Shown: positions 17,998 to 26,496 of the stretch, one piece after another
Position numbering within the stretch: position 1 is the first letter of the stretch
How the letters are laid out: every line of letters starts with the position of its first letter
Origin: Crocinitomicaceae bacterium
GTDB lineage: Bacteria; Bacteroidota; Bacteroidia; Flavobacteriales_D; Crocinitomicaceae
DNA length: 49,538 nucleotides
NCBI GenBank assembly: GCA_029247685.1
Contig: JAQWKT010000001.1
Span: forward strand, 1 to 49,538
Direction of reading: 5' to 3'
The notes under the pieces: model-generated
Told to the model about the DNA's origin: nothing
Databases searched by the model: none
The model's input: the letters and a program-made list of their open reading frames with translations, nothing else
Program-made: the position numbers and the translations under genes

Positions 17998-18951
17998 TTA
18001 AACAAAAAATTTTATGAACGAAAAAAAGAAAAGCAAATAAAACAAAATATAGTAGGTTCTTGATTTGTTTTTATGAAAAAAGCCATACGTTAAAATAAAC
18101 ACTGTAGGAATAATCATAAAACTCAAGTCCATAAAGCCTTTTTTGAGTATAAAACAGACAACAATAGAAACTATTCCAATAAAAAACCAATACGCAAGAA
18201 TTTTAAACTGTAATCTCAATTTTATCGTGGGTTTTTTTATTCGAGATGTAATGGACAATCGTGAAAAAAACAATAAACAGAAAACTATAAAAGCTAAAAA
18301 AAAGATAACATAAAGGTTATTTGGAGTAATTAATGGTGGAAATAAGTCGATAGACAAACTAGTTTCCCCATTAAAATATTGACTTGTATAGACATAAAAT
18401 AAAGGAACAATTAAACCCAAAAAAGAAATAGCCATTTCTCTAATTAAAAAAGGTCTTGAAACTAAAATCATAAAAAAAACAAATGGAAAAAACAATATAA
18501 AACTTGGGGATAAACAGGCTCCTATGGAAAAGAAAAAAGAGGTATTAAAAATTAACTTCTTACTCTCCTTGGATGGGTTAATTTTAAAATATTGAGATAG
18601 AGAAAGAATGAAAAAAGTGTGCGATAATACAAAAGAATTTAAACTATAAAACCCCTCAAAAAAACTCATTAAAATTAAATAGAACAGAGGGCTTGTATAG
18701 GTGTTTTTCTCAATAAAATTATGGTGATTAAATATTTGACTAATTAATGTGGCGTTTAAATAAACAGCTAATGGCGTTATAATTCTAATTAAAAAAAAAT
18801 CTTTTCCTGTTTTATAAGGAAATAATCCAAAGGTTAAATCTGACTCTAAAAAATGATAAGAGGTATATGTATTTACTAATGAATAAGTTACAATTATTAA
18901 TGGCAAGCCAATTAACCAAGAGATTCTATAATCAATAAAAAACTTAATCAC
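17998..18951 (-). CDS. DUF6427-like polytopic membrane protein
   Basis: The 317-residue protein has about nine hydrophobic segments and almost no soluble part. It resembles the Bacteroidota family DUF6427 (start MIKFFIDYRISWLIGLPLIIV; SYFLESDLTFGLF-like region; central RPFLIREMAISFLGLIVPLFY). That family is commonly encoded beside purD and upp in flavobacteria. Its function is unknown; the RPFxxREW-type loop between membrane segments is the most conserved part in the family. Here it precedes purQ by 56 bp on the same strand. Confidence 0.7.
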   Translation of the reverse strand: MIKFFIDYRISWLIGLPLIIVTYSLVNTYTSYHFLESDLTFGLFPYKTGKDFFLIRIITPLAVYLNATLISQIFNHHNFIEKNTYTSPLFYLILMSFFEGFYSLNSFVLSHTFFILSLSQYFKINPSKESKKLIFNTSFFFSIGACLSPSFILFFPFVFFMILVSRPFLIREMAISFLGLIVPLFYVYTSQYFNGETSLSIDLFPPLITPNNLYVIFFLAFIVFCLLFFSRLSITSRIKKPTIKLRLQFKILAYWFFIGIVSIVVCFILKKGFMDLSFMIIPTVFILTYGFFHKNKSRTYYILFYLLFFFSFIKFFV

Positions 18952-19076
18952 TTAACAAAGTTAAAACATTATTGGCAATTAATTTTATATCTTTTATGTA
19001 AAAAAAGTAGAAAAAACACAATAAAATATCTTATATTCGTGCTCATTTTTAAAACCTACTCTATAAATTTAAACGC

Positions 19077-19466
19077 ATGAGTTCAGCAAAAATCAAAACC
19101 CGATTTTCAGATAACGAATTAAAAGAATTCAAGGAACTTATTAACAAAAAATTATCTGAAGCGCAAGAGCATTACAACTTACTTGTTGGCTCTTTATCTC
19201 ACTCTGATGACCATGGAACAGATGATACAGGAAGAACTTTCAATATGATGGAAGATGGATCTGAAACCTTATCAAGAGAAGAGTTGGCTCAATTAGCCGC
19301 AAGACAAAAAAAATTCACCTTAAGCCTTTCAAATGCGTTACGCAGAATAGAAAATAAAACTTATGGGGTTTGTCGAGTTACCGGTAAACTTATAAATAAA
19401 GAAAGGCTTAAACTTGTTCCTCATGCAACCATGAGTATTGAAGCAAAAAATGCAGAAAACAGATAA
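19077..19466 (+). CDS. TraR/DksA family protein with reduced zinc finger
   Basis: The 129-residue product has the Bacteroidota TraR/DksA layout: a long helical hairpin with HSDDHGTDDTGRTFNMMEDG (residues 42-61) followed by ALRRIENKTYGVCRVTGKLINKERLKLVPHAT near the C-terminus. Where classical DksA has four cysteines, only one is left here (YGVCRVTG), so the domain probably folds without zinc. It likely binds RNA polymerase. The gene stands 10 bp upstream of lspA and is divergent from the DUF6427-like gene. A -7-like TATATTCG lies at 19032-19039. Confidence 0.85.
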   Translation: MSSAKIKTRFSDNELKEFKELINKKLSEAQEHYNLLVGSLSHSDDHGTDDTGRTFNMMEDGSETLSREELAQLAARQKKFTLSLSNALRRIENKTYGVCRVTGKLINKERLKLVPHATMSIEAKNAENR

Positions 19467-19475
19467 GCCACTTTA

Positions 19476-20105
19476 GTGAAAAAAAAACTTCTAATTGTTG
19501 GAGGAATTGTTTTATTAATCTTATTTCTAGATCAATTACTAAAAATTTACACAAAAAACAATTTCATCTATGGGGAGTCAAGTCCTCTATTAGGAGAGTG
19601 GTTTGTCATGGAATATATTGAAAACCCAGGCATGGCTTTTGGAACTACTTTTGGGTCGAAATATTGGCACAAACTTGCCTTAAGTCTTTTTCGAGTATTT
19701 GCCATTTGCGGGATTTCTTATTATTGTTTTGATCAAGCAAGAAAAGGAATGAAATTAGAATTTTTAATTGCAGTAGGACTTGTACTTGCTGGAGCAACAG
19801 GCAATTTAATCGATTCTGCTTTTTATGATTTTATTTATGAGTTTGATCCCTGTGCACCTGTAAACCGAATGGAAGGATCTGGTTTACATACAAAATGTTA
19901 CGGCATAAATTGGGAATATCGTAATTCAGGATTTCTTATGGGAAATGTTGTAGACATGTTTCGCTTTCAGGCTACTTGGCCAAGCTGGGTTCCAATGATA
20001 GGTGAAAAAGAAATTTTTCCAGCCATCTGGAATGTTGCTGATGCTTCGATAACATGTGGTGTTGCCATGATTTTTATTCGGCAAAAAGCATACTTCAAAA
20101 AATAA
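19476..20105 (+). CDS. lspA: Lipoprotein signal peptidase II
   Basis: The 209-residue inner-membrane aspartic protease cleaves signal peptides of lipoproteins after lipidation; several likely substrates (21418, 37084, 40726, 42390, 42492) are in this window. The family motifs DQLLKIY (about 19), YIENPGMAFG (47-56), GATGNLID (106-113), and the catalytic aspartates Asp160 in GNVVDMF and Asp189 in NVADASI are present. Between GNLID and NVVDM is an insertion of roughly 40 residues with two cysteines, a feature often seen in Bacteroidota. The start is a GTG at 19476, 10 bp after the TraR/DksA stop; no in-frame ATG gives a full first helix. Confidence 0.95.
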   Translation: MKKKLLIVGGIVLLILFLDQLLKIYTKNNFIYGESSPLLGEWFVMEYIENPGMAFGTTFGSKYWHKLALSLFRVFAICGISYYCFDQARKGMKLEFLIAVGLVLAGATGNLIDSAFYDFIYEFDPCAPVNRMEGSGLHTKCYGINWEYRNSGFLMGNVVDMFRFQATWPSWVPMIGEKEIFPAIWNVADASITCGVAMIFIRQKAYFKK

Positions 20106-20128
20106 TTTATTTATTACTTTAGCGCTTA

Positions 20129-21154
20129 ATGGATTCTTTAACTCAAATTGTCTTAGGTGCTTCTGTAGGAGAAGCAGTTGGGGGAAGTAAACTGGGAAAT
20201 AAAGCTGCTCTTTGGGGGGCTATTGCAGGAACCATTCCGGATTTGGATGTTTTTTTACGCCTTTTTTATAATCCAATTGATGCGATGCATTTACATCGAG
20301 GATTTTCACATTCTTTTTTATTTGCCATTCTTTTTGCGCCAATTTTAGCCAAAATAATTTATCACATCTACAAAAAAAAATATGATTTTAAGCTTCTGCT
20401 TTATCTATCCTTTTTAGCTATTATCACACATCCACTATTAGACATGTTTACTAATTATGGAACACAATTGTTTTGGCCTTTTGATTATCGAGTTTCATTA
20501 AACACCATCTCTGTTATTGATCCAATATATACTCTCCCTTTTCTGATTTTCCTTTTAATTACTCTTTTCCTAAAAAAAGAGTCTTCTGTTAGAAGGAAAA
20601 TAAATCGTTTTTCTTTGGTTTTATCATGTTCTTATTTATTTGCTGGATGTTTAATAAAAGTATATGTTCATTCGGATGTTTCTGAAAAATATAGCTCTTT
20701 TAATGTTATTCCAAACAGAACCATTACTGTTCCTATGCCGCTAACATCTTTTTATTGGTTTTCGTTAGCTGAGGGAAAAAAATCTTTTTACTTTTCTTAT
20801 GAATCTCTTTTTTATCCATTTAATAAAAAGGACATAGATACAATACCCAAAAACCACTTTCTTTTAAAGAAAAAGGGAGTTCTTAATAATCCTGAAGTTT
20901 TGAAGATAATTAAAATGTCTAAAAACTATTATTCTGTTAAATCCGTTGGAAACAATCTTTTAATTTATGATTTAAGATTTGGGAATAGCTCAAAAATCTC
21001 TGGCGGAAAACAAAAAGAACCGGTTTGGGGGTATTTATTGCAATTTAAAAAGGATAAATTAATTAAAATAACTCCAAAGAAGCCCGATTATAGCTCTGGG
21101 CTTGATTTTAAAAAATATATCCGCACTATTTTTTCAGAAAACAATTACGAATAA
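20129..21154 (+). CDS. YdjM/DUF457-type membrane-bound metal-dependent hydrolase
   Basis: The 341-residue protein starts with the family signature MDSLTQIVLGASVGEAVGG, followed by GAIAGTIPDLDVF, the histidine motif HLHRGFSHSFLF (about 52-63) and HPLLDMFTNYGT (about 109-120). These His and Asp residues are the presumed metal ligands. There are about five membrane segments up to residue 180 and a soluble C-terminal third. Relatives are called LexA-regulated or metal-dependent hydrolases, but no substrate has been established. It begins 24 bp after lspA. A -7-like TACTTTAG at 20115-20122 lies only 6 bp from the ATG and may be chance, as cotranscription with lspA is likely. Confidence 0.88.
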   Translation: MDSLTQIVLGASVGEAVGGSKLGNKAALWGAIAGTIPDLDVFLRLFYNPIDAMHLHRGFSHSFLFAILFAPILAKIIYHIYKKKYDFKLLLYLSFLAIITHPLLDMFTNYGTQLFWPFDYRVSLNTISVIDPIYTLPFLIFLLITLFLKKESSVRRKINRFSLVLSCSYLFAGCLIKVYVHSDVSEKYSSFNVIPNRTITVPMPLTSFYWFSLAEGKKSFYFSYESLFYPFNKKDIDTIPKNHFLLKKKGVLNNPEVLKIIKMSKNYYSVKSVGNNLLIYDLRFGNSSKISGGKQKEPVWGYLLQFKKDKLIKITPKKPDYSSGLDFKKYIRTIFSENNYE

Positions 21155-21182
21155 ACACGTAGCTATATAAGTGAAACACTTA

Positions 21183-21210
21183 GCTCTTTATAAGAAAGAG
21201 CATCCATTTT
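21183..21210 (+). terminator. Stem-loop, possible terminator after the YdjM-like gene
   Basis: GCTCTTT (21183-21189) and AAAGAGC (21195-21201) form a 7-bp stem with loop ATAAG, followed by ATCCATTTTT. The T-run is displaced by five bases, so this is a weak terminator candidate 28 bp after the stop at 21154. Confidence 0.4.
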
Positions 21211-21290
21211 TACATACAAATAGATTTATTTTTTCTTCCATTTGCTGAATCCAAGCACTTTTGTCATCGAAAAACAAAAAAGAAATTAAA

Positions 21291-21407
21291 ATGAAAAAAG
21301 AAAACACTTCAAAAGAATTCAGCAACGTTAAAATGGAAATGCTGGTGGACTGGATGAAATACTGGGATAAGTTTGATATAGAGCTTTATTATAAATTAAT
21401 GTCTTAA
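21291..21407 (+). CDS. Possible small protein of 38 residues
   Basis: An ATG at 21291, after an A-rich leader of the kind that replaces Shine-Dalgarno sites in this phylum (AAAAGAAATTAAA), opens a 38-codon frame ending at the TAA at 21405. The product (MKKENTSKEFSNVKMEML, then VDWMKYWDKFDIELYYKLMS) is charged at the N-terminus and amphipathic with three tryptophans or tyrosine-rich stretches at the C-terminus. It sits 10 bp before the MORN-type lipoprotein gene, so the two could be one operon. I recognise no family. Confidence 0.35.
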   Translation: MKKENTSKEFSNVKMEMLVDWMKYWDKFDIELYYKLMS

Positions 21408-21417
21408 ATATAAAAAA

Positions 21418-21831
21418 ATGAAAAAAAACAAATTAATACTTCTTTTTATACTTGGTTTAAGTATTGTGTTTACTTCTTGTAAAACAAGTAAAACAGACAA
21501 CCAAGCAAATAAAAATATTACAAATGAAAAAGCGATAAATGGTTTAGTTATTGAAAAATGGGAAAGCGGAAATATTTGGCTTAAAGGAAATTATAAAAAC
21601 AATGAAAAAGATGGAAAGTTTACCATGTATTATCAAAGTGGAAAAACGCAGAAGGAAGAAGTCTTTTCCAATGGAATAAAAAATGGAAAACATGTCTCTT
21701 ATTTTGAAAACGGAAATAAGGAGCTAGAAGGAAATTATGTTAATGGTCTACAAGAAGGACCATGGATCTCATATTCTAGTAACGGAAACATAGAAAGTAA
21801 AATAAAATATATAAAGGGTGAAATTATATAA
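21418..21831 (+). CDS. MORN-repeat (YwqK-like) lipoprotein
   Basis: The 137-residue product has a type II signal peptide with lipobox FTSC (Cys21). About four repeats of the MORN_2 type follow: SGNIWLKGNYKNNEKDGKF, SGKTQKEEVFSNGIKNGKH, NGNKELEGNYVNGLQEGPW and NGNIESKIKYIKGE. Such proteins are common in Bacteroidota and annotated as YwqK-type antitoxin-like, but a toxin partner is not seen here. It is presumably anchored in a membrane facing the periplasm. A strong bidirectional hairpin lies 80 bp downstream. Confidence 0.85.
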   Translation: MKKNKLILLFILGLSIVFTSCKTSKTDNQANKNITNEKAINGLVIEKWESGNIWLKGNYKNNEKDGKFTMYYQSGKTQKEEVFSNGIKNGKHVSYFENGNKELEGNYVNGLQEGPWISYSSNGNIESKIKYIKGEII

Positions 21832-21910
21832 ATATCAATTTAATAATATAAAATATTAAAAATCGTAGTTTGGTGGTTGAAATCTTTATTAACGAATAAA
21901 GAAAGACAAC

Positions 21911-21943
21911 AAAAAAGAAGGGGGGGGAGCCCCCCTTTTTTTT
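21911..21943. terminator. Bidirectional G/C-run terminator between convergent genes
   Basis: An A-run (21911-21916), eight G, AG, six C and eight T give a hairpin of G-C pairs extended by A-T pairs, with T-runs readable from both strands. It separates the MORN lipoprotein gene from the convergent SSB pair; the stop codon of the leftward SSB gene (21942-21944) lies in its T-run. The pure G8 and C6 runs are conspicuous in such AT-rich DNA. Confidence 0.8.
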
Positions 21944-22286
21944 ATGCAACATTTTTTTTGCAATAAGAACTGTTTTCAATAAAAAGAAGATCATTTATCT
22001 CTATTTCGTTTAAATGCTTTCTTTTTCCTTTTTCAAAATAAAATCTACTTGTTATTTTGCCTTCAACAGCAATAGAAACATTGTGGTCTTTGATTTTCTC
22101 AATCACTTTAACCCACCTGCCCCAAGCACTCATTAAATGATAGTCTTTTTTAATAATAAAATCGCCTTTTTTATCCAATGTTTTTTCGATAGTAACTAGA
22201 CTAAATTTCACCACTTTCTTTCCATCAGGAAGAGTTCTGAAACGTGGTTCAGAACTCATTTTTCCAATTAAATTAACATAATTCAT
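21942..22286 (-). CDS. Short single-stranded DNA-binding protein, second copy
   Basis: The 114-residue protein is an OB-fold SSB: NLIGKMSSEPRFRTLPDGKKVVKFSLVT resembles the first strands of bacterial SSB, followed by DYHLMSAWGRWVKVIEKI and ISIAVEGKITSRFYFEKG-like strands. It ends NSSYCKKNVA, with no acidic DDLPF-type tip, so it lacks the usual tail by which housekeeping SSB recruits partners. It is 5 bp downstream of a second SSB gene. Roles in natural transformation, a mobile element or a stress response are all possible; I cannot choose among them. Confidence 0.82.
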   Translation of the reverse strand: MNYVNLIGKMSSEPRFRTLPDGKKVVKFSLVTIEKTLDKKGDFIIKKDYHLMSAWGRWVKVIEKIKDHNVSIAVEGKITSRFYFEKGKRKHLNEIEINDLLFIENSSYCKKNVA

Positions 22287-22291
22287 TTTAC

Positions 22292-22657
22292 TTAATTTTG
22301 TATATGTGTTTTATTGATCAATTCTACTTCTTTTAATAAAAGAAACTCTTTAAGGTCTATTACAGTTGTTTGCCTTTTTTCTCCATTTTCTGTTTCATAT
22401 GTTTTATAGACAATTCTTCCTTCTAAAGATATTTTTTGCCCTTTAGATAGTTTTTTTGAAATTACCTCTGCTATTTTACCCCAGGCATTAATAGTGTGCC
22501 ATTGCGTTATCTCTTTCCATTCGCCATTTTTATCCTTATAAGATTCATTTGTAGCAAGTGAAAATTTGGTTAAGCATGTTCCTGAGTCGAACGTTTGCGT
22601 TTCTGGATTTGCTCCTAACCTTCCCATCAAATTAACCTTGTTTTTTAGTGTGTTCAT
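22292..22657 (-). CDS. ssb: Short single-stranded DNA-binding protein, first copy
   Basis: The 121-residue protein is a clearer SSB: NKVNLMGRLGANPETQTFDSGTCLTKFSLATNE (two stretches), then WHTINAWGKIAEVISKKLSKGQKISLEGRI and KTYETENGEKRQTTVIDLKEFLLL. It covers the OB fold and then stops after about ten more residues (ELINKTHIQN), again without an acidic tip. It is the first gene of a two-gene SSB operon, with a 200-bp leader upstream. Relation to the main replication SSB, which should be encoded elsewhere, is by inference. The symbol is a family symbol only. Confidence 0.85.
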   Translation of the reverse strand: MNTLKNKVNLMGRLGANPETQTFDSGTCLTKFSLATNESYKDKNGEWKEITQWHTINAWGKIAEVISKKLSKGQKISLEGRIVYKTYETENGEKRQTTVIDLKEFLLLKEVELINKTHIQN

Positions 22658-22857
22658 GTGTTTATTATTTTAAATTTGAAAATATATTGTTTATGTCCTA
22701 TGCCAACCACCGTTGAACCGACTGTGCAAATCTCAGCAAGTCAAGTAGTTTTATTCGGTGATTTGTCGCTTACTGTCGAATGTCTTTCGTTTTTAACTGA
22801 TTAAAAATGTTTATATAACTGTTAAACAGTATATTAGGAATTATTAGATGTGCTTTT
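22658..22857. other. 200-bp non-coding leader of the SSB pair
   Basis: No gene is visible. The middle (about 22700-22790) is less AT-rich than its surroundings. A 13-bp palindrome ACTGTTAAACAGT lies at 22818-22830. On the minus strand, TTGG followed about 20 bp later by TATATTTTC, about 30 bp before the SSB start, resembles a Bacteroidota -33/-7 pair with one mismatch. Confidence 0.3.
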
Positions 22858-25149
22858 TTACTTCGTCATTCTTTGTGATAAAAAATACTCTAAGGCTAAA
22901 ACCACAAGGTCTACGTTTTCTTTATTGAAAACCAAAGGAGGTTTTGTTTTAATGACATTATCAAATGGCCCATCGGTACTTATCAAAATATTTTTATCAC
23001 GTAAAGCATTTTTTATTTCTTGTGCCAATACCGTATCGGGTGATTTTTCTTTTCCAATAATTTCTATACCTAAAAACAGCCCCTCTCCTCTAACATCTCC
23101 AATGCATTCAAACTTATTCTTTAAATGATTAAGTCTTTCTTTATAATAATCGCCTACCATTTTAGCATTTTGCTGAAGATTTTCTTTTTCAATAACCTCC
23201 AAAACAGCTAAGCCAATAGCACATGAAACGGGATTCCCACCAAAAGAACTGAAAAACTCTACTCCCTTTGAAAAAGATGCAGAAATTTCTTCAGTACAAA
23301 CAACTGCCCCAATTGGATGTCCATTTCCCATTGGTTTTCCAATAATAACAATGTCTGGGCAAACCTCATGCATTTCAAATCCCCAAAACCAATTTCCAAG
23401 TCGACCAAACCCTGTTTGCACCTCATCACTTATACAAACACCGCCTTGACACCTAATTTCAGGATAAATTATTTTTAAATACTCCTTGGGCAAAACCACC
23501 TGGCCTCCACAGCCTATTATCGGTTCTGCTATAAATGCTGCTAAAGAATATTTTATTTTATCAATTTTACTAATAACATCTTTGGCATATTTTTTACCTG
23601 AATCGCTTCCGTATTCGGAATATTTTCCTCGATAAGAATCGGGCATATCCACTTTAAAAATATCTTCTTTTTGACCCTGACCCTTTTTGTTATTAAACTT
23701 GTAATCACTTATATCAATTCCCAATTGAGTATTTCCATGATATCCATTTTCAATAACCAGTAAGTTATCTTTTTTGGTGTGCGCTCTAGCCATTCGAATC
23801 GCTAAATCACTTGCTGCGCTTCCGCTATTAACAAAATAAACTTTAGATAAAGAATCCGGAAACTTAGACAACAATTTATCTGCATATTCCGTTAAGTTAT
23901 CGTACAAATATCTTGTATTTGTATTAAGTGTATTCATTTGTTTTACACCAGCATTAACAACCTCCGGATGACAATGACCAACATGAGGGATATTATTATA
24001 TGCATCCAAAAAGGTATTCCCATAAACATCAAACATGTATTGAAATGCAGCAGAGGCCATGTATATTGGATTATTATAACTTAAGGATAAATTTAACCCG
24101 ATAAACCTTTCTCTTTTTTTAACTATTGAGCCTAATAAAGGAGGTGGTATTTGAGGGTGCCCCAGTTCTTTTCTAAACTGGTTTTCGGCTTTTAAAGGGC
24201 TTAGGCAAAGTAATGTATCTAACATATTCCAGGCGTTTATTTCACTTGAGAAAGCATAACTGTTTGCCGGGTCAATTTTTCTAGAATTTGCAGCCTTACA
24301 AACACTAATACACATTTTTGCAGCCATCAAATAATATAAGCAGGGTATTTCATTTTCTAGAATTGGAAATACGGAGTGATATCCTTTTAAAACCAGTAAT
24401 GCGTTTTGTATTCCATTGTCTTTATCATAGCATGAATACACCATCGCTGTGGAAACTTCATTAAGTAAGTATGAATAAGATAAATCTCCAAAATCAATAA
24501 GCCCACAAACTTTGTCTTCTGCAACTAAGACATTCCATTCGTTAGCATCGCCATGAATAACTGACTTTCTAAGTGTTTCTTTTACTGGACTTAAATTCTC
24601 GTTAATTTTATAAAAAAAATACGTGACTAGGTTCCTTTTGTGAGGATTCTGTATATCAGAAATATACTTCTTGTTTAAATTCAAGTATTGAAGGTCCCAT
24701 TCATGCTCTTTAAGAAGCAAAGAAGTGTTTTCAATATTAATCAAGCTTTTGTTTATGTTGGCAAGAAAAACACCTAAGTCAATATAAAATGTTTTTTTGG
24801 GGGTTATATCTCCTAAAAAATCACCCTCAAGGTAAGACAACAATCGAAGGACTTTTTCCTCCCCTTCTATTTGAACTTTTTTCACATATGACCCATCTAA
24901 AAAACAAATAGGTCTAGGCGTTTTATGTTTGTTTTTTTGAAGAAACAACAAAGTCTCTGTTTCAGATAAAGACTCCTGCATGTTTTTCCTAGAATAGGAA
25001 TATGTTTTTGCTATTAAAGTGGTTTTAGCTGTTTTTACAAGATAGTTTTCATTTTCGTATCCATTAAGTTTTTTTATTTTAAAAGAATCAATTCCTGCAT
25101 GGGTTTTTAACTCTTTTTTCATCTGTGAATTAATTAAACTAAACTTCAA
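22858..25149 (-). CDS. Fusion of APH-type kinase with class III aminotransferase (phospholyase-like)
   Basis: The 763-residue product joins two enzymes. Residues 1 to about 320 are an aminoglycoside-phosphotransferase-type kinase with the catalytic HGDANEWN (His199, Asp201, Asn206) and DFGD (Asp219). Residues about 345-763 are a fold-type I, class III PLP enzyme: [46 protein letters not shown] (Asp575) and [15 protein letters not shown] with the PLP lysine Lys605. The second half is closest to the ethanolamine-phosphate / 5-phosphohydroxylysine phospholyases (ETNPPL/AGXT2L group), and the first to hydroxylysine kinase. Together they suggest phosphorylation of an amino alcohol followed by elimination of phosphate and ammonia. 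The start overlaps the antiporter gene by 11 bp. Confidence 0.88.
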   Translation of the reverse strand: MKFSLINSQMKKELKTHAGIDSFKIKKLNGYENENYLVKTAKTTLIAKTYSYSRKNMQESLSETETLLFLQKNKHKTPRPICFLDGSYVKKVQIEGEEKVLRLLSYLEGDFLGDITPKKTFYIDLGVFLANINKSLINIENTSLLLKEHEWDLQYLNLNKKYISDIQNPHKRNLVTYFFYKINENLSPVKETLRKSVIHGDANEWNVLVAEDKVCGLIDFGDLSYSYLLNEVSTAMVYSCYDKDNGIQNALLVLKGYHSVFPILENEIPCLYYLMAAKMCISVCKAANSRKIDPANSYAFSSEINAWNMLDTLLCLSPLKAENQFRKELGHPQIPPPLLGSIVKKRERFIGLNLSLSYNNPIYMASAAFQYMFDVYGNTFLDAYNNIPHVGHCHPEVVNAGVKQMNTLNTNTRYLYDNLTEYADKLLSKFPDSLSKVYFVNSGSAASDLAIRMARAHTKKDNLLVIENGYHGNTQLGIDISDYKFNNKKGQGQKEDIFKVDMPDSYRGKYSEYGSDSGKKYAKDVISKIDKIKYSLAAFIAEPIIGCGGQVVLPKEYLKIIYPEIRCQGGVCISDEVQTGFGRLGNWFWGFEMHEVCPDIVIIGKPMGNGHPIGAVVCTEEISASFSKGVEFFSSFGGNPVSCAIGLAVLEVIEKENLQQNAKMVGDYYKERLNHLKNKFECIGDVRGEGLFLGIEIIGKEKSPDTVLAQEIKNALRDKNILISTDGPFDNVIKTKPPLVFNKENVDLVVLALEYFLSQRMTK

Positions 25150-26470
25150 TCTCAGGATCTTGAGTCTCTTCTATATTATTAGCTAGCGTTGATGAAGACT
25201 CTTGAAGCTCCGCCTCCATTGCTATTCTCTTTTCAATTTCTTTTTCCATTTCTACTTTCTTTTTGTTTTTAATGAGGCCATACATCATTATCAAACATGA
25301 TAATAAAATCACAAATAAAAGAATCCCATCCATATTATGAACATCAACCCCCATATCAATATTTTCAGATTGAACCTTCATAAACAAAAGAACTGTAATT
25401 AAGCCCCTGGGAGCTAAATAAATTAAGGGCGATATTTTAATCCCGTTAAATAACAGTAAAAACAAAGCTCTAATTAAAAAGATAACCCCGATTAATGAAG
25501 CTCCTATGTATAGCACTTCTATTTCTAAAAGTTTTGCAATAACGATGGAAAAACCAAAAAGGACAAAAAAGAATGTTCTTATCACAAATGCAGATTCCGC
25601 AATTAAAATTTTAAAATCATCAATTAGTGTCTCCACTTTTTCTTGTTTTATTAATGCTTTTAATTTCCATTTAAAAAACAAATTATAATTATTTAGTATA
25701 ACGCCAAAAATCAAAATCAATATTAAACTTTCAAAATGTAAAACCTTCCCAATTCCATAAAGAAATGCAAGAATAGAAAGCAAAAGAAATAGCTTTACAT
25801 GTCCTTTTATTTTTTGAAATAAGTAAATCAAAAAATAGCTAATTACAATGGAGAACAAAACAATAAATACAAGTTTTACAAGTATTTCCTTATATATACC
25901 ACCTCCTTCAACTGATGGCTCATGCATGCCAATTATTAAATGAAATGCAATAATCCCAACGATATCGGAAAAAGAACTTTCATACACCATAAAATCTTTC
26001 TTTTTCTTTTCAAGCATTCCGATACTTGGTAAAATAATTGCAGAGCTCAAAATAGATAATGGAATGGTGTATAATAATGCTAGCTCAATTTTAAGGCCCA
26101 TAAATGCATTCAAAATCCAAGCGCCGGCAAAAGCAGTTGCACCAAGCCCCAAAATAGCCATTAAAAAGGCTTTAAGAATTAAAATTGCACTGTCTTTTTT
26201 TAGCCGAAGATCAATAGCTGCCTCCAAAACAATTAAAACAACCCCACCGCCTCCAAGAATGCTAACCGCATTTTGAATTAACGAAGCAGATGGTTTTTGC
26301 ATCGATAAAAAAGAAAAACCTTGACTAATTAAAATTCCAAATGAAATCAAAATCAAAACAGATGGAACTCCTGTTTTTTTGCTAATTACATCAAAAAAAT
26401 AAGAAATGATGATTACTAGTGAAAATAAAATTAAAGAAAGGTCATTAATAGAAATATCGCTAATCGTCAT
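25139..26470 (-). CDS. Cation:proton antiporter (CPA family)
   Basis: The 443-residue protein has about 12 hydrophobic segments of the sodium/hydrogen exchanger fold. Examples are KTGVPSVLILISFGILIS near the start, GGGGVVLIVLEAAIDLRL at 73-91, YESSFSDIVGIIAFHLIIG with the Asp of the ion-binding helix, and LAPRGLITVLLFMK near 365. A charged C-terminal tail (KKKVEMEKEIEKRIAMEAEL) is probably a cytoplasmic coiled coil. It should exchange sodium or potassium for protons at the inner membrane. It ends overlapping the fusion enzyme by 11 bp and begins 26 bp after AMP nucleosidase. Confidence 0.85.
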   Translation of the reverse strand: MTISDISINDLSLILFSLVIIISYFFDVISKKTGVPSVLILISFGILISQGFSFLSMQKPSASLIQNAVSILGGGGVVLIVLEAAIDLRLKKDSAILILKAFLMAILGLGATAFAGAWILNAFMGLKIELALLYTIPLSILSSAIILPSIGMLEKKKKDFMVYESSFSDIVGIIAFHLIIGMHEPSVEGGGIYKEILVKLVFIVLFSIVISYFLIYLFQKIKGHVKLFLLLSILAFLYGIGKVLHFESLILILIFGVILNNYNLFFKWKLKALIKQEKVETLIDDFKILIAESAFVIRTFFFVLFGFSIVIAKLLEIEVLYIGASLIGVIFLIRALFLLLFNGIKISPLIYLAPRGLITVLLFMKVQSENIDMGVDVHNMDGILLFVILLSCLIMMYGLIKNKKKVEMEKEIEKRIAMEAELQESSSTLANNIEETQDPEIEV

Positions 26471-26496
26471 AGAGTATCAAAAATAGAAAGCTAAAT

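Noticed and set aside
22850-23128. 92-codon rightward frame over the end of the fusion enzyme
   Set aside because: It lies opposite the conserved PLP domain and shows no plausible protein features.
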